From: Exiguobacterium indicum HHS 31
Lineage (GTDB): Bacteria; Bacillota; Bacilli; Exiguobacteriales; Exiguobacteriaceae
Reading direction: 5' to 3'
NCBI RefSeq assembly: GCF_001939065.1
Contig: NZ_MPSZ01000001.1
Coordinates: 930,001 to 994,000, forward strand
DNA: 64,000 nucleotides
Made by a program: the position numbers and the translations under genes
In this document: positions 7,754 through 16,604 of the stretch, in pieces
How positions within the stretch are numbered: the stretch's first letter is position 1
Layout: each line of letters opens with the position of its first letter
The notes under the pieces: generated by a model
Database searches by the model: none
What the model was told of the DNA's origin: nothing
Seen by the model: only the letters and a program-made list of their open reading frames with translations

Positions 7754-8332
7754 ATGAAATATGCGCTCTTATTCACCCTTCCCTTCTTGCTTGCTGGTTG
7801 CACAACGGAAGCAACCGTCCTTCCAAAAGAAACCGTCAAGATCAAGAAGTCTTCCTTTTCGATCACACCTTCTACCGCGAAGGACGAGTCGCAGCAACAG
7901 CAGACATTTTTCTTAACTGGTACACTCGATCGCCCCCTCCAGCTCAAAGCGATTCAATTTGACGATACAGAACCACCAGAGGTGCTGATCGACAAATCGA
8001 TTCCTGCCGGTACATATGATCGTACGCCGTTCCAGTTGACGTATGATTTGAACCTACTCAACGATTCGCATGCCTTCACCTATTCGCTTGATGCGAAGAA
8101 TGGTATTCCTGAGACGAAAACGGCCTATACCTTACCTCAAAACGTCCAGACTGACAGCGGTCAATTCAATGATCAAAAACAGACGAATGCTTCGTTCTAT
8201 CCCTTACTCCTCAAACGCTATACGACAGGAGAATCGATCATCGGTCGCTCAATCGACACGATATCCTCTCCTCACCTAAAGGTCAGAAAACAAGAAGGCG
8301 CGATTTTGATCTATTTGGCGAAATCACGATAA
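7754..8332 (+). CDS. Hypothetical lipoprotein, 192 residues
   Basis: The N-terminus is a short lipoprotein signal with lipobox L-L-A-G-C at residues 12-16. The mature part is hydrophilic and strand-rich, with T-L-D-R-P-L-Q-L-K-A-I-Q-F near residue 56. No family is recognised. AGAGGAA precedes the ATG. It is divergent from the beta-helix lipoprotein and closed by a shared hairpin terminator. Confidence 0.7.
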   Translation: MKYALLFTLPFLLAGCTTEATVLPKETVKIKKSSFSITPSTAKDESQQQQTFFLTGTLDRPLQLKAIQFDDTEPPEVLIDKSIPAGTYDRTPFQLTYDLNLLNDSHAFTYSLDAKNGIPETKTAYTLPQNVQTDSGQFNDQKQTNASFYPLLLKRYTTGESIIGRSIDTISSPHLKVRKQEGAILIYLAKSR

Positions 8333-8336
8333 GGAG

Positions 8337-8370
8337 AACGGTGGACCGAGAAAAAGTCCGCCGTTTTTTT
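8337..8370. terminator. Bidirectional hairpin terminator between convergent genes
   Basis: A 10-bp stem AACGGTGGAC/GTCCGCCGTT (one G-T wobble), with a 9-base loop and T7 on the plus strand. It begins five bases after the lipoprotein stop and touches the stop of the convergent phosphatase gene. Confidence 0.85.
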
Positions 8371-8983
8371 AGTCCGCTATGACATGCGACATGTCAGCTT
8401 CTAATCGAATCACGGCTTCCCCATCCCTGTATTCGACGATCGTCAAACTCGTTCCATGAATGAACGGCGGATCCCATAAGGTCGCGAACGGCTTACGTTG
8501 AAGATATGTCAGCAAGATGTTAAGGAGGATGCCGTGGGTGACGATTAAGATGTTTTCGTCTTCTTCATGATCTGCCAGTCGTTCCAAAAACGATAGAATA
8601 CGCTCCCGGACCGCGTCAAAGGATTCTCCACTCTCCGGTATGTACGTATGCGGCGTTTGCCAAAATGCAGCATGAGCAAGCGGGTGCGCGACTTCAATTT
8701 CCGCCGCCGTCCGCCCTTCCCAGGCCCCCATGTGCATTTCACGCAATCGATCGTCGATGGTGACCGGAATCGCTGGATCGAGATCCATCATTCGAACTGT
8801 TTCTCGGACGCGACCAATCGGACTGATATAGAGATGATCCAGATGAATTTCACGTAAGCGGTGACCAAGGTCCCGCGCATTCTGTCTGCCCTTTGCTGTC
8901 AGAGGAGAGTCTTCCCAGCCTTGCATTCGTTTTTCTAAGTTCCATTCCGTCTCGCCATGACGCGTAATGTAAAGTGTTGGCAT
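8369..8983 (-). CDS. Histidine phosphatase family protein
   Basis: A phosphoglycerate-mutase-like phosphatase. The catalytic R-H-G-E-T-E-W-N is right at the N-terminus (H phosphorylated in the family), followed by D-S-P-L-T-A-K-G, the acid/base region R-E-M-H-M-G-A-W-E-G, and the second histidine in I-V-T-H-G-I-L near residue 150. I place the start at the ATG at 8983 (204 residues), because AAAGGATGG lies at proper distance from it. The upstream in-frame ATG at 8992 is part of that ribosome binding site. Likely a broad cytosolic phosphomonoesterase (PhoE/GpmB-like); substrate unknown. Confidence 0.88.
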   Translation of the reverse strand: MPTLYITRHGETEWNLEKRMQGWEDSPLTAKGRQNARDLGHRLREIHLDHLYISPIGRVRETVRMMDLDPAIPVTIDDRLREMHMGAWEGRTAAEIEVAHPLAHAAFWQTPHTYIPESGESFDAVRERILSFLERLADHEEDENILIVTHGILLNILLTYLQRKPFATLWDPPFIHGTSLTIVEYRDGEAVIRLEADMSHVIAD

Positions 8984-9127
8984 CTGTTCCATCCTTTCGA
9001 TTTCTAGTTTCTTTCAAAAGTGTATCAAACTCTGGCTGCTTTTTCCTGCAACTAGAGAAAACGAATCCAGAAGAGCAATTCACCAATCCGTTCGGTATGA
9101 TGAAGATAGACCTAAAGGAGGAATTCG

Positions 9128-10003
9128 ATGAAGCGCCAAGAGATGATTGACCTTGCCAAACAAATCCGCTCGGATGAGGAACGTCCTCAAGTCACACCTC
9201 CTCATCCACCGCAAGCGACAACGACTACGCTACACGTGCCGACTTCAGTCGGAGATGTCCGAGTGTTGTGCCACTCACCGATTGATGCAGTAGAACCATT
9301 ATCTGGATTCATCAGTTTCCATGGTGGTGGTTTCATCACCGGAACACCAGAGATGGATGAACCATGGAATCTGTTTCTCGCCGAGACCGCCAACTGTCAT
9401 GTTCTCAATGTCGCGTATCCGTTAGCGCCGGAGCATCCATTTCCTGTTCCGGTTCACGTCGCCTATGAAGTCGTTCAGTGGATTTTCCAACATGCTGATA
9501 CGCTACGCCTCGATGCTTCACGCATCGCAATCGGAGGGCATAGTGCCGGTGGCAATCTCGCGACTGCCGTATCGTTATGGAACGCTGATCAGACAGATCC
9601 TGTGCCGCTCATCGCTCAAATTCTAGACTACCCTCCGCTTGATCTCGCGACGGATCCCGCGGATAAACCATTCTTTGAGGAAGCGATCCCCGCTGAACAG
9701 GCACGGCAGTTCAATGCGATGTACATCGCTCGTGCGGAAGACGCGTATCATCACCTCGCTTCGCCACTCTATGCGGCTCAACTCGATGCGTTACCACAGA
9801 CTCTCGTCCTGACAGCGGAGCACGACTCGCTGGCGCAGGAGGCCCGGCAGTATGCGAATCGCCTTCAGGCGGCAGGTGTCGTTGTTGAGCACCAGGAATT
9901 CGCTGGTCAAGCTCATGCCTTTACACACCACGGTGACTTAGACGTAGCGTTTCAGGCTTGGCACCGTATCGCGGATTACCTCAAGTCCGTCTATCGTTCG
10001 TAA
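9128..10003 (+). CDS. Alpha/beta hydrolase, HSL-type esterase/lipase
   Basis: A 291-residue esterase of the hormone-sensitive lipase family. It has the oxyanion-hole motif F-H-G-G-G-F near residues 62-67, the nucleophile elbow G-G-H-S-A-G-G-N near residues 137-144, a catalytic Asp near E-H-D-S-L at about residue 237 and a His in Q-A-H-A-F at about residue 265. No signal peptide is seen, so it is probably cytosolic and acts on short-chain esters. AAAGGAGG lies 6-7 bases before the ATG. The gene ends four bases before a MITE-like inverted-repeat element. Confidence 0.9.
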   Translation: MKRQEMIDLAKQIRSDEERPQVTPPHPPQATTTTLHVPTSVGDVRVLCHSPIDAVEPLSGFISFHGGGFITGTPEMDEPWNLFLAETANCHVLNVAYPLAPEHPFPVPVHVAYEVVQWIFQHADTLRLDASRIAIGGHSAGGNLATAVSLWNADQTDPVPLIAQILDYPPLDLATDPADKPFFEEAIPAEQARQFNAMYIARAEDAYHHLASPLYAAQLDALPQTLVLTAEHDSLAQEARQYANRLQAAGVVVEHQEFAGQAHAFTHHGDLDVAFQAWHRIADYLKSVYRS

Positions 10004-10007
10004 GTAT

Positions 10008-10253
10008 AAGAGGCTGACTCAAAAATCCGTTTCCATAAAGGTAAGGGTGGCAGAATGATGATCTGCCACCCTTACCTCGTAACAAAAAGAATGACGCGTT
10101 TCACGCAACTCCTACAGGAAAATGCGCCTCTTTGCGCTGTCAGAGACAAATAAGATCTGCTTTCTTGCTTGAATAAGGCAGAAAAGCTCCTTGTGTCTCG
10201 CCTGAGGGAAGGGCGTGAACAGACGCGTCGTTCTTTTTTGGAGTCAGCCTCTT
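10008..10253. repeat. MITE-like element with nested inverted repeats
   Basis: The ends are near-perfect 18-bp inverted copies: AAGAGGCTGACTCAAAAA at 10008-10025 and its complement (one extra G) at 10235-10253. Inside lies a perfect 15-bp stem with 7-base loop (10040-10054 / 10062-10076, arms starting GGTAAGGGTGG). Further arms flank the centre: an AAGAATGACGCGT block near 10087 pairs with ACGCGTCGTTCTT near 10222, and GAGACAAA near 10143 with TTGTGTCTC near 10192. The unit could fold into one long structured RNA or DNA. No reading frame of size is present. It fills the gap between two convergent genes, so it can act as a two-way terminator. No second copy is visible in this window. Confidence 0.75.
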
Positions 10254-10277
10254 TGTCTATTCAGTCTGCTTAATTGT

Positions 10278-10964
10278 TTACTCAGTGAGAAGCGAGTCAA
10301 TCGGACTTTCTGGTGATCGCTGAATCAACCGCATGGTTGTCTCTTCCGGTCGATCACTGACGATCCACATCACGTCTGTTCCGTTTTGGTAGGCAAGATT
10401 GAGCTGTTTCCCTTGCTTTTGAACGTGTACCTTCAGTCCGTTGATGGTACGTACCCGTTTTCCAAATCGTGCCGGAATCTGCTCACTTTTCAGTCGTGTC
10501 TCCATTACCGTATAATGACGATTCGTTACAAGTTGCGTCGTCATTCTTTTCTTGTTTCCTTCCCACGCTAGACTCCCTTCGATCGACTCGCCTTTCGTGG
10601 ATTGATCTCGAATGAGATCCATCGAACTGCGTAACATCCAGTTCGACTTCTTTTCATAAATCATCAGCGAATCGTATCGTCCATCGATTACGCTTGCTAG
10701 CAGTAAATTATAGTCACCGAATCGCGCATCCACTCGGAAATCGTCTTGCTTTAACGTATAGGTGGACTTGTCACTCAAGTCATATTTAAACTGATGTTCG
10801 GCCGTCTCTACAGCAGTCGGATAAGAGCCACTGTCGAACAAACTCGTACCATCAACGTGAATCTTTTCTTTCACCTCGACATTATTTTCCGGTGCGCACC
10901 CGCTGAGAAAAAGGAGTCCTAACATGAAAAGAGTGATCTGTTTTTTAGGTTTGATTCGTTTCAT
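10278..10964 (-). CDS. Hypothetical lipoprotein, 228 residues
   Basis: A lysine-rich N-region, a hydrophobic core and the lipobox F-L-S-G-C at about residues 19-23 mark a lipoprotein. The mature chain is strand-rich with a mid-section like outer-leaflet LolA/LppX-type folds (Y-T-L-K-Q-D-D-F-R-V-D-A-R-F-G), but I cannot assign a family on this. GAGGGAG lies about 8 bases before the ATG. It is 20 bp downstream of the nucleotidyltransferase-like gene, in the same direction, so they may be cotranscribed. Confidence 0.7.
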   Translation of the reverse strand: MKRIKPKKQITLFMLGLLFLSGCAPENNVEVKEKIHVDGTSLFDSGSYPTAVETAEHQFKYDLSDKSTYTLKQDDFRVDARFGDYNLLLASVIDGRYDSLMIYEKKSNWMLRSSMDLIRDQSTKGESIEGSLAWEGNKKRMTTQLVTNRHYTVMETRLKSEQIPARFGKRVRTINGLKVHVQKQGKQLNLAYQNGTDVMWIVSDRPEETTMRLIQRSPESPIDSLLTE

Positions 10965-10984
10965 CGTTTAAGCTCCCTCTTATT

Positions 10985-11515
10985 TCATGTACATATATGT
11001 AGACCTGGGTCGTCTTGCCATCCTTTTTCGATCACACGTCGCTGAAAAAACGAATGACGCGCGGTACCGATTTGAAAAAGTGGCGTCGGTCGAATGATGC
11101 GATCAGCGAAATCGTTCGCACCATAAGGAAGATACAATTCGAAGTCTGGTCGTTTCGTCACTCCGATCGACGTGACGGTCTCGGGGAACTGTAAAATCGC
11201 ATCCTTCGCGGACTTATATGGTGGTAATCCATTGATCAGATGCATGCGCGCTTGATTTTTAACGGACCACGGTATATCCGATAAGCGTCTTAGCTGCCCT
11301 TCATGACGCTTTTCCGTTACCTCCGAAAGATCGATAGGATCGAAATAAACGATATCGATATCCGGTCGTTCATATCGATTCTCCTCCCATACGATAGAGC
11401 GGACATATCCCGCGCACATCCACCAATCAGGTAATTCTAATGTTGCCACTAGCGTTAACATCTCTTGTAACTCAAGATCGTCTCGTAGTCGTTGATTAAT
11501 CTCTTCTTCACTCAA
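10985..11515 (-). CDS. Nucleotidyltransferase-like protein (DUF925/NTP_transf_6 type)
   Basis: A 176-residue protein with the core pattern W-M-C-A-G-Y-V-R-S-I-V-W near residue 32 and P-D-I-D-I-V-Y-F-D near residue 51. This matches the NTP_transf_6 group, where the D-x-D binds metal. The arginine-rich C-terminal half includes F-E-L-Y-L-P-Y-G. The start is a TTG at 11515, supported by GGAGGAG six bases before it; the frame overlaps the stop of the upstream oxidoreductase gene by 8 bases, so it is coupled to it. The substrate is unknown; no HEPN partner is present, so a toxin-antitoxin role is not supported. Confidence 0.75.
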   Translation of the reverse strand: MSEEEINQRLRDDLELQEMLTLVATLELPDWWMCAGYVRSIVWEENRYERPDIDIVYFDPIDLSEVTEKRHEGQLRRLSDIPWSVKNQARMHLINGLPPYKSAKDAILQFPETVTSIGVTKRPDFELYLPYGANDFADRIIRPTPLFQIGTARHSFFQRRVIEKGWQDDPGLHICT

Positions 11516-12491
11516 TCTCGTCTCCTCCGATTCGTAGGACGATTTTTCCTTGATACTGTCGAGATTCCATCAACCGATGCGCTTTTTGCACTTCCTCTAA
11601 TGGGAACTCATGAATCATTGGCATCTTCAATTTATTTTCTTCAAACAACGTCAAGACATAGGACGCAGCAGTTCGAATACGTTCTGGATCCAGTTGACGT
11701 GTCGTGCCAAGACTAAATCCACGAATCGTCCGGCAACTCGCATGAACGTCTGTCGTCGAGAGTTCACCCGCTTCTCCACTACTATTACCGAATTGTACGA
11801 GTGTTCCGTAATACGCGAGACAGTCAAGACTTTTTCGTGTCACGTAACCCGCGACAGAGTCAAAGATAACATCTGCTCCCTTATCAACCGTCAATTCCTT
11901 CACTTTTTCAGAAAAATCATTATATGTAAAGACATTCTGAATACCAAGTGCATGAACATAAGGTATTTTATCAGCATGTCCAACAGTAGCAATCAATCGT
12001 GTCATTCCTTTTAATCGCGCCAATTGAATCAACATCGATCCGACACCTCCAGCGGCACTGTGGATGACGATTGTATCCTTCAGTTTCACTTGTGCGATCT
12101 GCGTCAACAATATCTCGCTTAAAATCGAAGTCAACATTCCTGCAGCAGCATCACGTAATGAAATCGTTTCAGGTAAACTGTAAACTAACCGTTCGTCGGC
12201 ACGGACTACTTCCTTATATGATCCATCTAATACAAATGCCATGACTCGATCCCCTACTTTGATCGAGGAAGATGGATCCGCATCGACGACGATACCTGAC
12301 ACATCCACTCCGAGAACAAATGGAAAGGTTCCAGTCGCCTTGCCACCACGTCGTTGTTTGATATCCGTGAAATTGACTCCGGTCCATACCGCACGAATTA
12401 AGACTTCTCCAGATTGTCGAATCGGCATCACGACATCATCCATCTGTAGCACGTTTACATCACCGTATTGTTTTTGAATGACTGCTCTCAT
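11508..12491 (-). CDS. Zinc-free MDR oxidoreductase (quinone oxidoreductase-like)
   Basis: A 327-residue medium-chain dehydrogenase/reductase. The N-terminal GroES-like domain includes G-V-N-F-T-D-I-K-Q-R-R-G and P-F-V-L-G-V-D-V-S-G. The Rossmann domain has the motif A-A-G-G-V-G-S-M at about residues 146-153. The Cys/His ligands of the catalytic zinc in alcohol dehydrogenases are absent, as in NADPH:quinone reductases and enoyl reductases. AGGGGAAG lies upstream of the ATG. The following nucleotidyltransferase-like gene overlaps its 3' end. Confidence 0.9.
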   Translation of the reverse strand: MRAVIQKQYGDVNVLQMDDVVMPIRQSGEVLIRAVWTGVNFTDIKQRRGGKATGTFPFVLGVDVSGIVVDADPSSSIKVGDRVMAFVLDGSYKEVVRADERLVYSLPETISLRDAAAGMLTSILSEILLTQIAQVKLKDTIVIHSAAGGVGSMLIQLARLKGMTRLIATVGHADKIPYVHALGIQNVFTYNDFSEKVKELTVDKGADVIFDSVAGYVTRKSLDCLAYYGTLVQFGNSSGEAGELSTTDVHASCRTIRGFSLGTTRQLDPERIRTAASYVLTLFEENKLKMPMIHEFPLEEVQKAHRLMESRQYQGKIVLRIGGDEIE

Positions 12492-12657
12492 AATTCTTCC
12501 CCTTTCACTTCACTAAGGTTATTTTACCTTATTTTATCAATCGGGTAACCGTTTCCTTATTTTTACACTATTTTCTCCATTTAGCTTGTTTCCATTCCTT
12601 GTAAATAGTATATTTTATATAAATATTCTGACTATTACATCAAAAAGGAGTGTTTTT

Positions 12658-13245
12658 ATGTCAAAAGCTCGTAAAACGATTCCTCTAGTGATTACTTCTC
12701 TTGCCCTGATCGGTGGGGGAGGCTGGTATTGGTCATCCCATCAGGAGAAACCTATCAATGTCTCATCACAAACAAAATTAGCTGGTGTAAACGAGACGCA
12801 GGAGAATCGCATCTTAAACATTGACGAATTGATGAAACAGGGACTCGTCAAGACATATCCGGGTGATCCTAAACTAAAAGCGAAGACATTCCGTGCCGAG
12901 GCACTTCTTTCCTCTCCTCCAAAAGAATTAAACCTGAAAGATAAACCAGGTTATCGTTATGTCACGATTCCGCTCGTCATGCATGACACGTCCGATAATT
13001 TCGGAGCTTACAGTGTCTATAAACCAAACTTATTCGTTCTCAATGATGGCAAAGGACACGAGTACGACGTCGTCGATTACGTCAATCATAATCCGAAGGC
13101 GTGGAAGAACAGTCATCAATATTATTCTCCACATCGCGCTCAAATCGATTTAGTCTATCAAGTACCAGAAGAAGCGAAGACGTTCGTCTTATTCGCTGCT
13201 TCCGATGCATTCCCGAAAACGCATACGATTAAAATCGAACTGTGA
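12658..13245 (+). CDS. Signal-anchored protein sharing a domain with the adjacent FtsX permease
   Basis: A 195-residue protein with an N-terminal hydrophobic segment (residues 8-25) and a soluble remainder. From about residue 60 to the end it is clearly homologous to the C-terminal ~130 residues of the large permease encoded next. Shared landmarks in order: K-T-Y-P-G-D-P versus K-T-F-P-G-D-P; P-P-K-E-L-N-L-K versus P-P-A-S-L-K-L-K; G-Y-R-Y-V-T-I-P versus G-Y-Q-Y-I-T-V-P; D-L-V-Y-Q-V-P versus N-L-V-Y-Q-V-P; and the last strand I-K-I-E-L versus V-K-I-D-L. AAAGGAG precedes the ATG at 12658; an upstream in-frame ATG at 12586 has none. A terminator separates it from the permease. Function unknown; probably an extracytoplasmic partner or duplicate. 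Confidence 0.75.
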   Translation: MSKARKTIPLVITSLALIGGGGWYWSSHQEKPINVSSQTKLAGVNETQENRILNIDELMKQGLVKTYPGDPKLKAKTFRAEALLSSPPKELNLKDKPGYRYVTIPLVMHDTSDNFGAYSVYKPNLFVLNDGKGHEYDVVDYVNHNPKAWKNSHQYYSPHRAQIDLVYQVPEEAKTFVLFAASDAFPKTHTIKIEL

Positions 13246-13252
13246 TCCATTG

Positions 13253-13280
13253 CGCTTGCATGAATGTGCAGGCGTTTTTT
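13253..13280 (+). terminator. Rho-independent terminator
   Basis: An 8-bp stem CGCTTGCA/TGCAGGCG (one wobble pair) with a 6-base loop and six T residues, eight bases after the stop of the anchored protein gene. Confidence 0.8.
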
Positions 13281-13315
13281 ACATAAGAATACGATGAGAA
13301 AGGATGTATGGTATC

Positions 13316-16300
13316 ATGCTACGTTTCATCTGGAATTCGTGGTGGCGCAACAAGGAACGATTCATTTTATTACTCGTCGGCGTTCTCGTCGTCAGTACCG
13401 GTTTGAGTTATTTGATCGGGACGACACAAGCAAATAACGGAACAGTCGTCGACGAACTGCAAAAACGTTGGAAGTCTTCTTACGATATCGTCGTGCGTCC
13501 CCCAAATAGCCGAAGCGTGACGGAAGACCTCAAACTACTCGAACCGAACTATATGAGTAGTCTAGATGGTGGAATCACGATGAAGCAATATAAGACGATC
13601 CAAGATATCTCGGACGTCGAAGTCGCAGCTCCGATTGCGATGATTGGAAACCACTCTACAAATGCACCTGTTGGTACGCATCGGTTTGATGATTACGGTG
13701 TCTATAAACTGACGATCACTGATAAACAGAATACCGGCTTGAACGTCGAAAAGTACTCTACCGTTAATTATCTCGCTGCCGGATGGACACCAGATGAAAA
13801 TGCAACACGTTCCGGCGTCTCACCTGCTGTTCTAGGTGAAGATCCGTTATTAGAATTCGGAAGTGCGACGATGGTTGCCGGAATTGATCCCGAAGCAGAA
13901 GCCCGCTTGATCGGACTAGATAACGCGACGATCAGCGGAAAACATAGTCGCTACTTTAACAAACAAGACAAAGCAAACGTCGTCGATCCTGAACTCGGAA
14001 CGGTTGAGATGCCCATTTTGATGAGCGAACGGGAATATGTCGATGCGTCACGGACGTATACGTATGAGAAAATAGACCTCCCGCTTATTAATGACTCGAT
14101 TCAAGAGACGATTCAAGATGTTACGAAGCGTGGTGGTGCAAAGTTTCTAAATACGCTACAGACGACTGACGATCCTGCAAAGACGTATTCAGTCACAACG
14201 CAGGACGTTCAAAAAACACTGCTAAAACAAATCATGACGGACTCGTTTCCTGAGCTGCCGTCAGGAAATTCCGAATGGCTGATCCTAAAGCCGTCACCGA
14301 TTAGTTATCAGTCCATCTCCAGCCCCTTTGCGTCGCGCTGGCCGTTCAGTTACCAAGTTGAACCGAAGAAAGTCGATCCGGATTCGTTACTAGCAAAACG
14401 GACGATGTACCGGGAAGCACGCATGTTTGGGAAGACGAGTGATGATTGGCCAAGAGTTCGCTTAAACTACATCGGAGTCTTCAATCCAAAGAAATTGAAT
14501 ATATCGAAGGATCCCTTGACGGAACTACCGATGGAAACGTATTTCCCTGCAAAGGCGCAATGGGTCATGGATAAGAATGATCGTCCGGTTAACCCCGTCA
14601 AGGATGTCAAACCGACGAATGATCCGTATGACTTCCTGACGAAACCCCCTTCGATGTTGACGACGCTTGATGCCGCCTTCAAGATTCGTGGCGAAAAAGC
14701 AATCTCTGTCATCCGCGTCAATGTCAAAGGCGTCGATCAGATGAATGCAGCGAGTGAGCAAAAGCTCCAAGACGTCGCGAACGAAATTGAGGAGAAGACC
14801 GGTCTGATCACGGACATCACACTTGGTTCCTCTCCGCAGCTCGCTTTGACGTACTTGCCAGGACTTGAAAAACAATCGGCCCTCGGTTGGGTCCAACAAC
14901 CGTGGATCAAACTCGGTTCTTCAATGACGATTTTCCAAGAGGCGAAGGTCGGTATGTCTGGCGTCATCGCTAGCGTCATCGCGGTTGCGCTCGTCTATGT
15001 CTTTAGTTCAAATATCATTCTACTCTATGCACGCAAAAAGGAATTCGCGATTCTATTGTCTCTCGGCTGGCGTCCGCGTCAACTCTCGAAGTTGCTGTTC
15101 CTTGAAGCGACGCTACTCGGATCTCTCGTAGCGTTAATCGCTTGGTCGATTCTCGGTACGTTTTGGTTAACGACTGATCATCCGATCGCTTTAGGACGAA
15201 TTCTGTTAATCGGTCTTGCTGGTCTACTCATTTACTGGGGTGGGACGCTCGTTCCGATGGCATTGATTCGTAGAATCAAACCATATGAGAGCATGCGATC
15301 CGGTGAAGTCTCACGTTCGCGACGATTCGTTCGGTCACAATCGATTCTTGGTATGAGCATGAACCAACTCTTTACGTACTGGCAACGAACAATCCTTTCG
15401 ATTATCGCGATCGCCTTGCCGACGAGTCTGTTCATCTTCTTCCTCTTCGTGACATTCCGCTTAAAAGGGGTGCTCTATGCGACGTGGCTTGGTGAATATG
15501 TCGCCTTAGAAGTCGGCACGATGCATTATGTCGCGATGGGTGTTGCCCTATTGATCGCCATCTTGACGACGACGGAAATTCTTTGGCAAAACGTCAATGA
15601 ACGTCGCAGTCAACTCGCTGTCTTAAAAGCGACAGGGTGGCAAGACGGGTTGATTCGACGCCTCGTCTTATTAGAAGGTTTGCTGACAGGGTTACTAGCT
15701 GGAATCGTCGGACTTCTGTTTGCGCTAGTGATGATTTGGCAAGTATACCGCCAATTCCCGACGACGGAACTCGGTTTCTTGTCTGCAACGATTCTCATTC
15801 CCCTGCTGACAGGGATCATCGGTGCGATTTTACCAGCACAGCGCGCTGTCCGTATCGTTCCGAATGCTGCAATCAGCAGCGTCAATGCTAACTCAAAAGA
15901 AACCGAACGACGCTTTAAACTTGCTCTTTCATCTATCGGAGCCGTGTTATTCGTCGGTGTCCTTTCCCTCTTCCTGTTTGCAACGAATGAACAACCTGCC
16001 AAACAGAAGTCTGTTGCGAAAGCTCCAAAAGTCATCACGACGGGAAGCAAAATTTCCGATGGTCTTACGGGTGCAAAGCGACAGCTCGAGACGACGAAAA
16101 AAGAATCATCCGGTGTCATCGAAGAGACGATGGCAAAAGGAACGATTAAGACGTTCCCAGGAGATCCGGCTGTTAAAGATACAAGTTTCTGGATCGGAAA
16201 ATTGTTGAAGCAACCGCCTGCTTCCCTGAAACTAAAAGAGAAAGAGGGGTATCAGTACATCACGGTTCCGACGTTTTATCAAGATCTCTACTATCGAGAT

Positions 16301-16549
16301 GCTGGGGAGGAAAGTTACTATTTCCCGAATCGTTTCCAAGTGACGGGAGTCAGTGGTGTCTATGAACCGATTGATTATGAAAACAAAAACGAAAAAACAT
16401 GGAAACAGGGTATGAAGTATGTTGCACCGGGTCGGTCACATGTGAACCTTGTCTATCAAGTACCTGCAGATGAGACAGAATTCGTCATGTTCGTCTCAGG
16501 GGCTATTTTCGCAAAGACGATTACCGTTAAAATTGATTTAAAGAAATGA
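13316..16549 (+). CDS. Large FtsX/MacB-like ABC permease with C-terminal extracellular domain
   Basis: A 1077-residue membrane protein. A first membrane helix (about residues 16-34) is followed by a ~500-residue extracytoplasmic region, then an FtsX-type triple helix block from about residue 545 containing L-Y-A-R-K-K-E-F-A-I-L-L-S-L-G-W. A second block carries the parallel motif R-R-S-Q-L-A-V-L-K-A-T-G-W. A last helix near residue 900 leads into a ~130-residue outside domain homologous to the neighbouring 12658 protein. I start at the ATG at 13316, with AGAAAGGA at proper distance; the ATG at 13304 overlaps that site. No ATPase gene is adjacent on this strand, so its energy source is unclear. 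The domain layout is longer than the usual 800-850 residues. Confidence 0.8.
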   Translation: MLRFIWNSWWRNKERFILLLVGVLVVSTGLSYLIGTTQANNGTVVDELQKRWKSSYDIVVRPPNSRSVTEDLKLLEPNYMSSLDGGITMKQYKTIQDISDVEVAAPIAMIGNHSTNAPVGTHRFDDYGVYKLTITDKQNTGLNVEKYSTVNYLAAGWTPDENATRSGVSPAVLGEDPLLEFGSATMVAGIDPEAEARLIGLDNATISGKHSRYFNKQDKANVVDPELGTVEMPILMSEREYVDASRTYTYEKIDLPLINDSIQETIQDVTKRGGAKFLNTLQTTDDPAKTYSVTTQDVQKTLLKQIMTDSFPELPSGNSEWLILKPSPISYQSISSPFASRWPFSYQVEPKKVDPDSLLAKRTMYREARMFGKTSDDWPRVRLNYIGVFNPKKLNISKDPLTELPMETYFPAKAQWVMDKNDRPVNPVKDVKPTNDPYDFLTKPPSMLTTLDAAFKIRGEKAISVIRVNVKGVDQMNAASEQKLQDVANEIEEKTGLITDITLGSSPQLALTYLPGLEKQSALGWVQQPWIKLGSSMTIFQEAKVGMSGVIASVIAVALVYVFSSNIILLYARKKEFAILLSLGWRPRQLSKLLFLEATLLGSLVALIAWSILGTFWLTTDHPIALGRILLIGLAGLLIYWGGTLVPMALIRRIKPYESMRSGEVSRSRRFVRSQSILGMSMNQLFTYWQRTILSIIAIALPTSLFIFFLFVTFRLKGVLYATWLGEYVALEVGTMHYVAMGVALLIAILTTTEILWQNVNERRSQLAVLKATGWQDGLIRRLVLLEGLLTGLLAGIVGLLFALVMIWQVYRQFPTTELGFLSATILIPLLTGIIGAILPAQRAVRIVPNAAISSVNANSKETERRFKLALSSIGAVLFVGVLSLFLFATNEQPAKQKSVAKAPKVITTGSKISDGLTGAKRQLETTKKESSGVIEETMAKGTIKTFPGDPAVKDTSFWIGKLLKQPPASLKLKEKEGYQYITVPTFYQDLYYRDAGEESYYFPNRFQVTGVSGVYEPIDYENKNEKTWKQGMKYVAPGRSHVNLVYQVPADETEFVMFVSGAIFAKTITVKIDLKK

Positions 16550-16555
16550 CCGAAG

Positions 16556-16604
16556 ACAGCTCGTTCTCAACGTATGCCACCATACGTTCGAACGAGCTGT
16601 TTTT
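16556..16604. terminator. Bidirectional terminator between convergent genes
   Basis: A long imperfect stem: ACAGCTCGTT with AACGAGCTGT outside and AACGTATG with CATACGTT inside, loop CCAC, then T-rich sequence. It lies between the permease stop and the stop of the convergent DMT transporter. Confidence 0.85.

Noticed and set aside
10008-10253. Attachment-site pair of an integrated element
   Set aside because: The ends are inverted, not direct, no integrase or tRNA is nearby, and the interior has no genes.
15610-16119. Long open frame antisense to the FtsX permease
   Set aside because: It overlaps the second FtsX block of a strongly supported gene, is arginine/serine rich and has no ribosome binding site.
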